Positions 48,076-58,303 of a DNA stretch of 64,000 nt are shown one piece after another. Source of the DNA: Elgaria multicarinata webbii (taxonomy: Eukaryota; Chordata; Lepidosauria; Squamata; Anguidae); NCBI RefSeq assembly GCF_023053635.1, contig NC_086179.1, positions 12,369,501-12,433,500 on the forward strand. Direction: 5' to 3'. The position numbers and the translations under genes were made by a program. The notes under the pieces were generated by a model. It worked only from the letters and a program-made list of their open reading frames with translations. It searched no databases and was not told the origin of the DNA. Every line of letters begins with the position of its first letter. Positions within the stretch are counted from its first letter, which is position 1.

Positions 48076-48160
48076 TTGAACCAAGAAGAGGAGCAGATAG
48101 AACGAAAGGCAGTTATACCAGAAAGCCAGACATATTGCAGGAATCTTGGGTCGGGAGTAT

Positions 48161-48298
48161 CTATTTGTTTGTCTTCACCAAAGTGGTGAAAAGGCCGTCC
48201 GCTTTGAGGAGCAAATTGGCGGCTGTGTCACACTCGACAAGTACACCATCCGAGAAGACTAAGACAAGGTCTGCATTCAGGATTTGAGAGACCCGGTG
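48161..48298 (-). CDS. ABCC9: ABCC9 alternative last coding exon, SUR2A tail
   Basis: This encodes 45 residues and a [21 protein letters not shown], then [17 protein letters not shown], ending FTTLVKTNK. It has the SUR2A character (VLVFS, VECDT, TNK end) and the same length as the SUR2B tail. The acceptor is 'tcttccttccag|CACCGG'. A possible donor CTG|gtataa follows 42 nt after the stop, at 48119/48118. If used, the exon is a 180-bp cassette (48119-48298) spliced on to 46838. Mouse SUR2A is reported to contain a 176-bp insertion relative to SUR2B, so this layout fits. SUR2A is the heart and skeletal muscle form. Confidence 0.95.
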   Translation of the reverse strand, partial: HRVSQILNADLVLVFSDGVLVECDTAANLLLKADGLFTTLVKTNK

Positions 48299-48346
48299 CT
48301 GGAAGGAAGAAAAGAATGAAAGAGAGAGAGAGAGAGAGAGAGATGG
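48299..48346 (-). promoter_or_regulatory. Polypyrimidine tract of the SUR2A exon, built on a (TC)n microsatellite
   Basis: On the minus strand the 3' splice site of the SUR2A exon is preceded by about 12 TC units (48318-48343) and 'tttcattcttttcttccttc', giving an almost pure pyrimidine run directly before the AG. Repeat length would set the strength of this splice site. Confidence 0.75.
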
Positions 48347-48971
48347 GGGTGGGGAAGCTATTTACAGAAAGAGAATACCAAGTGAAAAACAAGGAAGCTT
48401 AATATAAAGGCAGAGCATTTTTACTGAGAATTGGAAGGAAACACAGAGAGAGAACATACAAGTATAAAAACCAGCACACTGTCTAATCTTACACAGTAAT
48501 ATTTATTCTCTCTGCTGATCTCTTTTAGTTTAGTGAATGTGTACTATCCCCCAGTCACACACAGTGATCCCTAATTTGTCAGGAAGGGTGATCTAGAGTC
48601 TGTGGCTTTAAAGTTGTGAATATTATATAGCAGATCATCCCATGTGATAATCCTGCATGCATATAAATAGTTCTGTGCATTCACACTGGGAAGCTGAATG
48701 GGCTGCAGGCCCCCCAGTCCATGTAGTTGCAGCAATATGGTTGGTCTCAGGCTCATCACACGGGGTGAGCTACCCATAGGGATGTGCACAGCTTCCTATG
48801 CGAAAAATACTTCCTTATATGGATTCAGAATCTGCAAAACATTCTGGACTAGGGCCAATTTATTATTTAAGCTGATTTTGTTTCCATCAGGCCTATCATG
48901 CTGCGTAAAACAAGTTTTTCATTAACTGGGAAGATGTGGAGAAGACATCCTCTGTGGAATCACATACTCAC

Positions 48972-49034
48972 AGCTATTATTACCACCGTGCGATCTGCAA
49001 AGGCGGTCATCACAACCTTCTGCAAAATGTTTTC
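48972..49034 (-). CDS. ABCC9: ABCC9 exon (human numbering about 37), end of nucleotide-binding domain 2
   Basis: 63 bp in phase 0, encoding ENILQKVVMTAFADRTVVII and a final A. It lies between the D-loop and the H-loop: the next residue, histidine, comes from either alternative last exon. The acceptor is 'ctttgctag|GAAAAC' and the donor GCT|gtgagt. It joins 50801 (…DMAT) without frame change. Confidence 0.96.
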
Positions 49035-49334
49035 CTAGCAAAGAAGGGATGCAACAGTTAGTTAATGACCCCGTGAGTGGAGCTCCATATTGTAGGCCTT
49101 TCCCATGAGTGGCTTTCCATGGAGGGTGAATGAATTTTGACCACTACAACAGAATCCTCTATTTCGGGGGCTTTGTATTGCTGCGGTTTTAAAAGTCACC
49201 CAAGTTGTACAAAGAGACACTTCCCCGAAACCACCCACGCAGTTGTAGCACGAGTGCCCCCTGTGTGGGTCACTGCATGCGGGTATCAGGCCTGAACAAG
49301 GAGGTGGAATTAGAAGTGGGTTGACAAAGACCAA

Positions 49335-50012
49335 GGGCTTTGCTAGACCTGCTGGGATAAGCCGGCAGGGAGGTGGGGTGACGGTGCGCTGATGTTAGTG
49401 CGCGCTGCCCGGGCTTCCAGATGCAGGACGCACAGGGACGTCGGATCCCTGCAGCGTCCGCCATTTTTTTTTTAAGTTTAAAGGGGCCACATGCGGCCCG
49501 AAGACTGCGGAGAAGGTAAGTCCATTTTTTTAAAAAAACACACGAAGCCCCCCCTCCCTGTCCCTGTCCTTGCCCTGGCAGCGCCACTCGCCTGCTTGCT
49601 TGGGCGGCGGCGCCCGGCACTCTCTCTCTCTCCCCCGCCCTCCCCCCTTGCCATCCCCGATGCCTGCTCTCCCCCCCCGTCCTGCCGGGTCCGGCCTTCC
49701 CCCTGCCCCTCTCTTCCCCCCCCCCGGGCCGATGGGCACAGCGCTCGTATGAGTGCTGTGCCAGGTCTGTGGCTTTTCGCGGCTACTCGTGAGTAAGCGA
49801 GTAGCCGCAAAAAGCCACGGACCTTCCTAGACGTTTCGCAGCTCCGGCCTGAGGCCGGGGCTGCGGAAAAGGCGCGCCATAAGCGACTTCGCTTATGGCA
49901 CGTTAGAGGAGGCCTCAGTGCGGCCTGGGCCCGGATTCCCCTGTGCGTCATCTGGACGCACAGCAGGGAAACCGGGTCTCAAAGCGCGCTAAGGCCTCGT
50001 CTAGGAAGGCCC
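49335..50012. mobile_element. Non-autonomous DNA transposon, GGCC family (copy 7, GC-rich)
   Basis: The left end is GGGCTTTGCTAGACC and the right end GTCTAGGAAGGCCC, flanked by 3-bp 'caa' repeats (49332-49334, 50013-50015). It contains a 26-bp-stem hairpin at 49764-49823. It is in reverse orientation to copies 2 and 3, judged by the position of the C-rich centre. It lies in the ABCC9 intron between the exons at 48972 and 50801. Confidence 0.78.
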
Positions 50013-50634
50013 CAAATCTCCTTATTTCCATTAGAACAGGGAGGGATGGGAAAGTCAGATCCAATGGTGGATGGAGAAAGAGCTAAATGTAGGTGGGGAC
50101 GAAGCCCAAAGGGGGCAGAATTTGCAGCATTGTAGGATTGCATAGCTGCTTCTTTCTTTGTGCCAACTTGTCCGTGAGTGCTGCGCTGTGTCCGGCGCCC
50201 CTCTTAGCTTGGTGCTCTAGGCGGCCACCTGAGTGGCCTCTATGGTAGCACCGGCCCTGCCAGAGAGGAAGATTGGCCTGGAACATTTGGACAGCTGGAT
50301 GACACTGAGGGCCACTTGTGGCCCTCGAGCCACAGTTTCTCACCCCAGTGCTTGAGAAACCACCAACCTCCCATTGAAACATAGAGCTGCAAGGGCCTTA
50401 AGGAAGCAATTATTCCAACCTTCCTCCTCGTTAAGAGGCTAGATTGTCCCTGGCCAAGCTGTTTAGGAGGCACATGGCCCTCCCATTTGGTGCTGAGGTC
50501 ATCAGGGCAAAGCACCACCTCTTTGGACCCAGGAGGCATACTGCAAGAATACTTCACCATTTGACTGTTGAGTGAATTGGTCTGAGTACTAGATATTAAT
50601 ATAATACCATGCTTTATAATCATCTACTCTGTGA

Positions 50635-50947
<313 letters not shown>

Positions 50948-50999
50948 TTAAGTGCCAAGAATCATAGCACTGAGCAGCACTGAACACACTTTGAGCCAA

Positions 51000-52640
51000 T
51001 TCACATGGGTGTTTTTATGTGATCACCCAAGACCACACTGTGTACAATACTGTGTACAATTCTGGCCACCACACCTTTATTATTGGCAGTTAGAACAGCG
51101 GACTAAAAACTGGGTAAGAGAAAATAGAGACTGTAGAGAATTAACGAAGTTTGAGGAATTAATAGTTAAGAAAGAAAATGATAAGGGAAAAAGAACAGTG
51201 TCAAAAGGGTTAATGAGTGAAATATATAGAATACTGTTGGAGAAAGGGTCGATGGATAGTTCAGGTAAAATGGTTTGGGAGACAGACTTGAATGTACAAA
51301 TAGGACAACAGAGCTGGGAGGGACTATGGAAACAAAGAGTGTTGAGAAATATGTCAGTAAGAATAAAAGAGAATTACTTTAAAATTATATGGAGGTGGTA
51401 CCTAACCCCGGTTAGATTAAATAAGATAAATAATCAGCACTCAGCAAATTGTTGGAGAGGATGTGGGGGAAAAGGAACGTATTTACATATGTGGTGGGAA
51501 TGCAAATATGTACAAAAATTGTGGAAGATGGTGTTTTTGGAGATTGAAGAAATTGTGGGAATGAAGATAGAACGAACACCCAAAGTTGCATTACTGTCAC
51601 TATTTGAAGATTTAAAATGTTTATTTATTTATTTATTTATTTATTTCATTTTTATACCGCCCAATAGCCGAAGCTCTCTGTAAAAAAGAAATTAAGCAAT
51701 TGATATCGAATTTGCTGACTGCAGCAAGATTGATTGTAGCTAGGAACTGGAAGATTCAAGGGGAATATTGTATTGAAGAATGATACAAAGAAGTATGGGA
51801 TATAGCTATTAATGATAAATTGACTTGTAATATTAAATAGAGAAGAGGTATAGCTAAAATAAATGATTTTGAAGGAATTTGGAAACAGTTCCTAATATTT
51901 GTGTTTTCTAAGGGAAGTGGGAAACCACCAGCAGAAGAAAGTATGAAATTTTGGAATCAAGAATGAGATCCCGAGGTGGGGGGTGCACTTATATGTTAAG
52001 TTTGATTATGTTACATAGATATGATATCGTAAAAAAAAAAAAGATATTGTAGAGCTGGAAAAAGTGCAGAAAAGGGCAACTAAAATGATCAAGGGGATGG
52101 AGCATCTCTTCTATGAGGGAAGGTTACAACAGCTGGGATTGTTTAGCTTGACATAAAGGAGGCTAAAGGAAGACATGATAGAGGTGTGCAAAATTATGCA
52201 TGGTGCGGAGAATGTGGATAGGGAGACATTTTTTCCCTCTCTCATAATACTAGAACCCAATGGGGTCATCCCATGAAGCTGATTGGTGGGAGATTCAGGA
52301 CAGATCAAAGGAAGGACTTCTTCACACAGCACAAACTATGGAATTCGCTCCCACAAGATTTAGTGATGGTCACCAATTTGGATGGCTTTAAAAGGGGGTT
52401 GGATAAATATCTGGAGGAGAAGGCTATCAATGGCTACTAGTCCTGATGGCTGTGTGCTACCTCCAGTATCAGAGGCAGTAAGCCTGTGTGCACCAGTTGC
52501 TGGGGAACATGGGTGGGAGGGTGCTGTTGCACCAGGTTCTGCTTGTGGGTCCCGGGTTGACACCCGTGTGAACAGAGTGCTGGACTAGATGGACCCTTGG
52601 TCAGATCCAGCATGGCTCTTTGTATGTTCTTAAAGTGCAT
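51000..52640 (+). mobile_element. CR1 LINE 3' half, split by an L1 fragment
   Basis: The left part (to about 51069) has 'tgtgtacaattctggccacc'. The continuation 'gatattgtagagctggaaaa' follows at 52043 and runs through degraded coding sequence to the 3' UTR (caccagttgctggggaacat ... tggactagatggacccttgg ... tgtatgttctta) at 52635. It is antisense in the ABCC9 intron. Confidence 0.8.
51070..52042 (+). mobile_element. L1 LINE 3' end (ORF2 C-terminal part)
   Basis: The plus frame includes 'KENYFKIIWRWYLTPVRLNK' and 'CWRGCGGKGTYLHMWWECKY', the conserved C-terminal cysteine region of L1 ORF2, and ends in a poly-A stretch near 52031-52042. A small inverted L2-like tail (51617-51685) interrupts the coding part. 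It is the only L1 piece in the window. Confidence 0.87.
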
Positions 52641-52893
52641 ACCCCAAAGTGTAATGTCTGAACGAAACAAACAGAAGATCAGAAACTAATGGATTTCACA
52701 CTCATCAGAGAGCCAGGATTGACTGCAACTCCTTATCAGGCGCAATCAATCACGAACTGAGTTTTGCCGCAATGCCATGTGTGAAAACCATCAAGGAGCC
52801 AAACCATTGCTTTTGCATGTGAAACCCTTTTTAAAAAAATTGAATGCACTGGTGGATCTAAATCAGCATTGCACTTCATTTGGATATACACAC

Positions 52894-52997
52894 CTAGGCC
52901 CCCCGGCAAAGACTTGACCATGTTCTTCAACTGGGCGATCTCCAGAGCTTCCCAAAGTATATCATCTGTACATTTGCATTCAGGATCCAGATTAAAG
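52894..52997 (-). CDS. ABCC9: ABCC9 exon (about 35) of nucleotide-binding domain 2
   Basis: 104 bp. It enters with the last base of an Arg codon and encodes [20 protein letters not shown] and [14 protein letters not shown], leaving one base of the next Asp codon. This is the alpha-helical segment between the Q-loop and the ABC signature. The acceptor is 'ttttccttag|CTTTAA' and the donor CTAG|gtgtgt. Phases fit both neighbours exactly. Confidence 0.96.
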
Positions 52998-53385
52998 CTA
53001 AGGAAAAAGAGATGAATGAAGGCTCAGTGGTTGCTACTGACTGCGCTGGGCAGCCTTGTCTCTTGCAAACCCAGTTGGAAGTCGGTTTCCTTGTCTAAAT
53101 TCATCCATTCAGGAAACACTTTGCTCCCGGAATTCTATTTTGGAGGAAGACGGGCAACAGGTCATGGGCAAAGATGCTCCCCACCTGCTCCTGCTTGCTT
53201 GACTATTGGGATGTGAATGGATGAATTATTGTGACCGCAAGTTTATTTGAACCATGGGCTTCCCAATTCACTTGGTACATTCTGCCCAAGTTGAGAAGAT
53301 TAAGGGAGAAGTGAGGGAGAAGGGGAGAACTCAAGCAAACCATAGGCTTGTTCTGGAACCCTCCCAAGGTTGAAATATGCAGTAG

Positions 53386-53562
53386 AGGCTGATGGCTCCG
53401 ATTCCAGTGGGGCGGGAAATTCGCTTCGGGTTTCAGCCAGAGCCACTCAGAACACTAAAAGAGCTCTCCAAGGTGGATAGCCTGTTTAGTGTCCTGAGTG
53501 ACTCTAACTGAAACCCGAAGCGGATTCCCCGCCCCACTGACATTGGAGCCACAAGCCTCCAC
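53386..53562. mobile_element. Palindromic hAT-type element, family G
   Basis: The ends are CAGTAGAGGCTGATGGCTCC and its inverse ...GCCTCCACTG. 'ttcgcttcgggtttcag' is mirrored by 'gaaacccgaagcggatt'. It lies in the ABCC9 intron. Confidence 0.72.
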
Positions 53563-53745
53563 TGGTGGAACTATGATCTGAACTCGCCCAAAGGCATCAT
53601 CAAACGCCTCTCCCTGCCACTTCGGAGATTCATATCAATGGAAAAGTAGGGAGTAAAATGACTCATGTTCTGCACCAAAATAAACACACTTCGTGCCCAA
53701 AGAGTCAAGCTGTGACCGTGAGAGCTGTGAATAATTGGTATAAAG

Positions 53746-54663
53746 CAGTGGTTCCCAAACTTTTTCAGGTCACCGCCCCCTTGGTTCCACAAACTCATGC
53801 CCAGTGCCCCCTACCCTACACTATAAAAGTCATTATTCAGAATAGCAGTTTTCAACGACCCACTAAGGAAGATAATAACAATAAAATTCAAAACAGTAAC
53901 AGTTAATTGAATATTTATTCAAAATCCAATTACCTTTTTTTAGTTTATTCAATTAAACTTAATTTGTGAACATGATTCAGTGATATCATCTTTTCAAACT
54001 CTGATAGTCATTTAGCAAGTATATTAGATATCACATTTAGTAACTAGGGTAGGTTTGATTTAATTTGATTTATTGCATTTATATACCGCCCCATAGCCGA
54101 AGCTCTCTGGGCAGTAGAGGACCTCACTATTCTGTAAATTCTTAATGTGATTGATGGGCTTGATGAAGTGATACCAGTTTCCCAATGTCTGGTTTAAAGT
54201 CACTTAACATGAGTCTTAAATCAACATGTTTAGTAATGTGTTTTGCAGCCGGCATGGCAGGGCACACCAAGCAGTGTATGTCTCTTCATCTGTCAGGGAT
54301 GCTTTAGGGTGGATCCCTGCATTGAGCAGGGGCTTGGACTCAGTGGCCTTGTAGGTCCCTTCCAACTCTGCTATTCTATGATTCTATGATTAGCGTTTTG
54401 GTGCTTTTGAAACATTTCAATTCACTGTTAAAAGGACTCTTCTTAAATGGTATTAATACATGTGTGCATTCTTCCCCTATATGGCTTGGGACCAAACTAC
54501 CTTCTCCCATAAAAATATCCCTGGGTTTTAAGACCTTCTGGAGAGGCGCTTCTTGGAAAAGACCACCTCGAGCGCCTCCCTGCCACCCCCTTGCCTCTTA
54601 ACGCCCCCCTAAGCAATCCCACCACCCCCAAGGGGGCCGTACCGCCCACTTTGGGAACCACTG
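53746..54663. mobile_element. Non-autonomous hAT transposon with nested LINE tails
   Basis: The terminal inverted repeats are CAGTGGTTCCCAAAC and TTTGGGAACCACTG, flanked by an exact 8-bp duplication 'gtataaag' (53738-53745 and 54664-54671). An L2-like tail (54060-54112) and a CR1 3' end (54285-54395) are inserted. No transposase reading frame remains. It lies in the ABCC9 intron. Confidence 0.9.
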
Positions 54664-54944
54664 GTATAAAGCTTTGTACAAAGCTTTTTCGGCACGGATT
54701 TTGCTCTGCATACATCCCCCTTCCCCCACCCCGAACCTGACACCTGAACATTCTCTTCCAACCTCCCCAATGGCAATTCGGTATTTGGTTTGTTCTGCAC
54801 TTTTCAACAAACCAACCGAATTTGCACTTTATGGACTTATAGGGGCATTGGAACACAGTCCTCACTTGGATTACACATTTCTCCAAACTTTGCAATGCAG
54901 TTCTCAGCTCAAAAAGTTGCGCACAAAAGTACATACAGTACAAA

Positions 54945-55890
54945 ATACATGTTGTTGTTGTAGTTGTTTACAATATTTATATACCACTCAATTATCTAAC
55001 ACAGATTCCAGAGCAGTGAACATAGGTATAAACAGTAAAAGAAAGAAGATTAAAAAAGCAAATTAAAGTTGTTCAATTTAAAAACAAAGGAGCCAGAAAA
55101 CAGTGGCTAATCAGTTGGGGAAGACTTCTCGAAATGGAGTTGTTTTCCGAAGGCGCCAGAAGCAGCCTAGTGTTGGTGCCTGCCTGACCTCCAGGGGCAG
55201 GGAGTTCCACAGAGAAGGGGCCACCACACTAAAGGCTCCTCTCCTGGTGGATTCCAATCGGGCCACAGGTCCACTGGAACCGCCAGGAGCAGGCCCTCCG
55301 ACGATCTCAGTGATCAGGCAGGTTGGTAAGGGAAAAGGCGCTCTCTCAGGTATCCTGGTCCCAAGTTGTTTAGGGCTTTGTACACTAGTCCAAAGTCTAT
55401 ATGGCTCAGGTCCAGGTTATTTGAAAGAAGGTATTCTCCCTTATGAGCCTGCCCGTGCTTTAAGATCTTCTGGAGAAGCCCTTCTTTCAGCCCCACCATC
55501 TTCACAGGTGCGCTTGGTGGGAACATGGGGGAGAGCCTTCTCGGTGGCTGCTCCAGTGCTCTGGAACTCTCTTCCTGGGGAAGCTGGACTGGCTCCCTCC
55601 TTGATGGGCTTTCGGAAGCAGGTTAAAACTTTTTTGTTCCATCAGGCCTTTGGAGAATAATCTGGCCCTCCATCTATGTTAATGTCCTATAATTTTGTTG
55701 TGTATTTTAAACGTTTATGGTTTTGTTCCCCCCCCCCCATGTATGTTTTAAACTTTGTAAGGCCGCCTTGAGGCCCAGCATTGGGCAAAAGGCGGGATAC
55801 AAATAAATAAATAAATAATAATAGTCCCAAAACCTTAAACCTGGCCCGGTAGCCAATAGGTAGCCAGTGCAATTCCCTCAGCCAAGGAAA
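54945..55890. mobile_element. Two nested L2-clade LINEs in opposite orientation
   Basis: The minus-oriented pieces (about 54945-55392 and 55831-55890) flank a plus-oriented fragment (about 55395-55830). The plus fragment encodes 'GSGPGYLKEGILPYEPARAL', 'RAFSVAAPVLWNSLPGEAGL' and 'KTFLFHQAFGE' and has its own TAAA tail. The 185-aa plus frame at 55103-55660 spans both by chance. Confidence 0.8.
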
Positions 55891-56044
55891 TATATGAAAA
55901 TAAATGTGAATTTTCATGTGGTTTAAAAAAACACCGCAGTCTGATGTGGAAACTAGATGGAGGAGACTTATGACTGGATACATGTGAATACGTGAAAATG
56001 GAATGATCTGTCCATCCCGAACAAGAGGAGACATCAGTACTTAC

Positions 56045-56153
56045 CGAATGGAACCACTGAACAATATGGGATCCTGGAGGATTATGGACAGCCTGGAACG
56101 CAGCATATCGAGGGGCAGCTTTGAAATGTCAATCCCATCGATAATAATCCTCC
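56045..56153 (-). CDS. ABCC9: ABCC9 exon (about 34): Q-loop region of nucleotide-binding domain 2
   Basis: 109 bp. It enters with two bases of a split Gly codon and encodes [20 protein letters not shown] and [15 protein letters not shown], leaving two bases of an Arg codon. LQDP is the Q-loop. The acceptor is 'gtttcaaacag|GGAGG' and the donor TTCG|gtaagt. Both phases fit: GAC G|GG upstream and CG|C downstream. Confidence 0.97.
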
Positions 56154-56250
56154 CTGTTTGAAACAATACAGCGCAAAACAAGTGAGATGCACAACCAGAT
56201 ACATAAAGCACACAGAACAATTCGACAGTGTCTGGAAACTTGGCTGGGAT

Positions 56251-57325
56251 CATAGAACCTAGAGTAGTAGAGTTGGAAGGGGCCTATAAGGCCATCGAGT
56301 CCAATCCTCTGCTCAATGCAGGAATCCACCTTAAATCATCCCTAACAGATGGTAGTCCAGCTGCCTCTTGAAGGCCTCAAGTGTGGGAGAGCCCACAACC
56401 TCCCTAGGTCATTGGTCCCATTGTCGTACTGCTCTAACAGTCAGGAAGTTTTTTCTGATGTCCAGATGGAATGAGGCTTCCTGTAACTTGAGCCCCTTAG
56501 TCTGTGTCCTGCATGATCTAGAAGAGATCCTGGCCTTCCTCCGTGTGACAACCTTTCAAGTACTTGAAGAGTGCTATCATGTCTCCCCTCAATCTTCTCT
56601 TCTCCAGACTAAACATGCCCAGTTCTTTCAGTCTCTCCTCATAGGGCTTTGTTTTCAGACCCTTGATCATCCTGGTTGCCCTCCTCTGAACACGCTCCAG
56701 CTTGTCTGCGTCCTTCTTGAAATCTGGGCTCCACAATTCAAGAAGGACGAAGACAAGCTGGAGCGTGTTCAGAGGAGGGCAACCGGGATGAACAGGGGTC
56801 TGGAAACAAAGCCCTATGAGGAGAGACTGAAAGAACTGGGCATGTTTAGCCTGGAGAAGAGAAGATTGAGGGGAGACATGATAGCACTCTTCAAATACTT
56901 AAAAGGTTGTCACACAGAGGAGGGCCAGGATCTCTTCTTGATCGTCCCAGAGTGCAGAACATGGAATAACGGGCTCACGTTACAGGAAGCCAGATTCCGG
57001 CTGTACATCAGGAAAAAGATCCTGACTGTTAGAGCAGTATGACAATGGAACCAGTTACCTTCGTGAAGTGTGGACCCCAGAACTGGATGCAATACTAAAG
57101 ATGAGGCCTAACCAGGGCCAAATAGAGAGGAACCAATACCTCACGTGATTTGGAAGCTATACTTCTATTAATGCAGCCCAAAATAGCATTTCCTTTTTAT
57201 TTTGCAGCCACATCACAGTGTTGGCTCACATTCAGCTTGTGATCTACAACAATTTCAAGATCCTTCTCATTTGTAGTATTGCTGAGCCAAGTATCCCCCA
57301 TCTTGTAACTGTGCATTTGGTTTCT
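56251..57325. mobile_element. CR1 LINE pair forming a long inverted repeat
   Basis: A minus-oriented CR1 3' end (56251-56733, continuing at 57062-57325) is interrupted by a plus-oriented CR1 piece (56735-57060). The arms 56420-56733 and 56747-57055 carry the same coding block ([20 protein letters not shown] and following) in opposite directions with few differences visible by eye. It lies in the ABCC9 intron between the exons at 56045 and 60900. Confidence 0.88.
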
Positions 57326-57333
57326 TTTTCCTA

Positions 57334-57463
57334 GGCCCTTTCTACACCTAAGGTTTATCCAAGGAAAATGGAGGGATCGTCTCTGCCTGCTCCCAGGATC
57401 CTCTGTGTGTCATTTGCATGCACAGGGACGATCCCTGGAAAAAAGGCCAGTATAGAAATGGCC
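57334..57463. mobile_element. 130-bp miniature element (GGCC family, short form)
   Basis: The ends are GGCCCTTTCTACACCTAAGG and ...GTATAGAAATGGCC, flanked by 3-bp 'cta' repeats. It is related to the 141-bp elements at 12.3 and 21.2 kb. Confidence 0.83.
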
Positions 57464-58303
57464 CTAGATGTAGATCTTGCATTTTCCCTTATAAAGAACC
57501 CTAAAGGTACATGGTCCCATCAGAGCAGGACTTTGGGGCAGAGGCCCAAAGCCCCACTGAACCGGAGGGACCCTAAAGAGAGGGCGGGGGTGGGTGGGGG
57601 ATAAGCCCAGTAAGTCCAGAAACTAAAATAATTCAACTGGGGGAGGGGGGGGGGAGATCAGAAATAACCTGTCCTGACAGGGAAGCTATGCTCTAACTTC
57701 TGTTCTGTTTCTCAGTCAAGCTAGAGTGTGGTGGAATTCTAGCAATTAGCTTTTATGTAAATAGATTTTACAGCCCAGATCTTTCTTGTGTCTGCTGCTT
57801 GATAAATTCAGAACTACAATATTTAGTCTCATCGACTGCATCCAGATGCACACCCCAAGACCTGCATACTTTTGTTTTTGCTTTCTTCCGTCTCGCATCT
57901 CCATTCTTCTTGTACATTTTAGTGTAGAAGTAATCGTTCAACACCCAAGCCAAAATAACAGTTATGTGAGGGTGGAAGAGAGAAATAAAGCCACTGATTA
58001 ACCCTTAAAAGGGGATGGACACTGGAGGCAAATGACATTCTGGCTGGGAATATGTCCAGTAGCACCAATGCTGAATATCTTTTCATAAGCCATGGATAAA
58101 AGCTCAATTAAATGAGTTTTCTTTATTTCTGCTCCATGTGCTCCAGCTTGAACAATGCTACTTTTGTTGACACAATATTGTTACTTGTAAGTTCGTTATA
58201 CAAGGCCAACAACTTTTCTGATCCACCAGCTTGCTTCCTGAAATTGCAATTAAAGGCCTACTCAATTAAGCACTAAAAAACATCCCAGGAAAAACCTAAA
58301 CAT
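57464..58303 (-). other. ABCC9 intron, nothing recognised
   Basis: No exon or named repeat is seen; a G run lies near 57643-57653. Confidence 0.45.
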
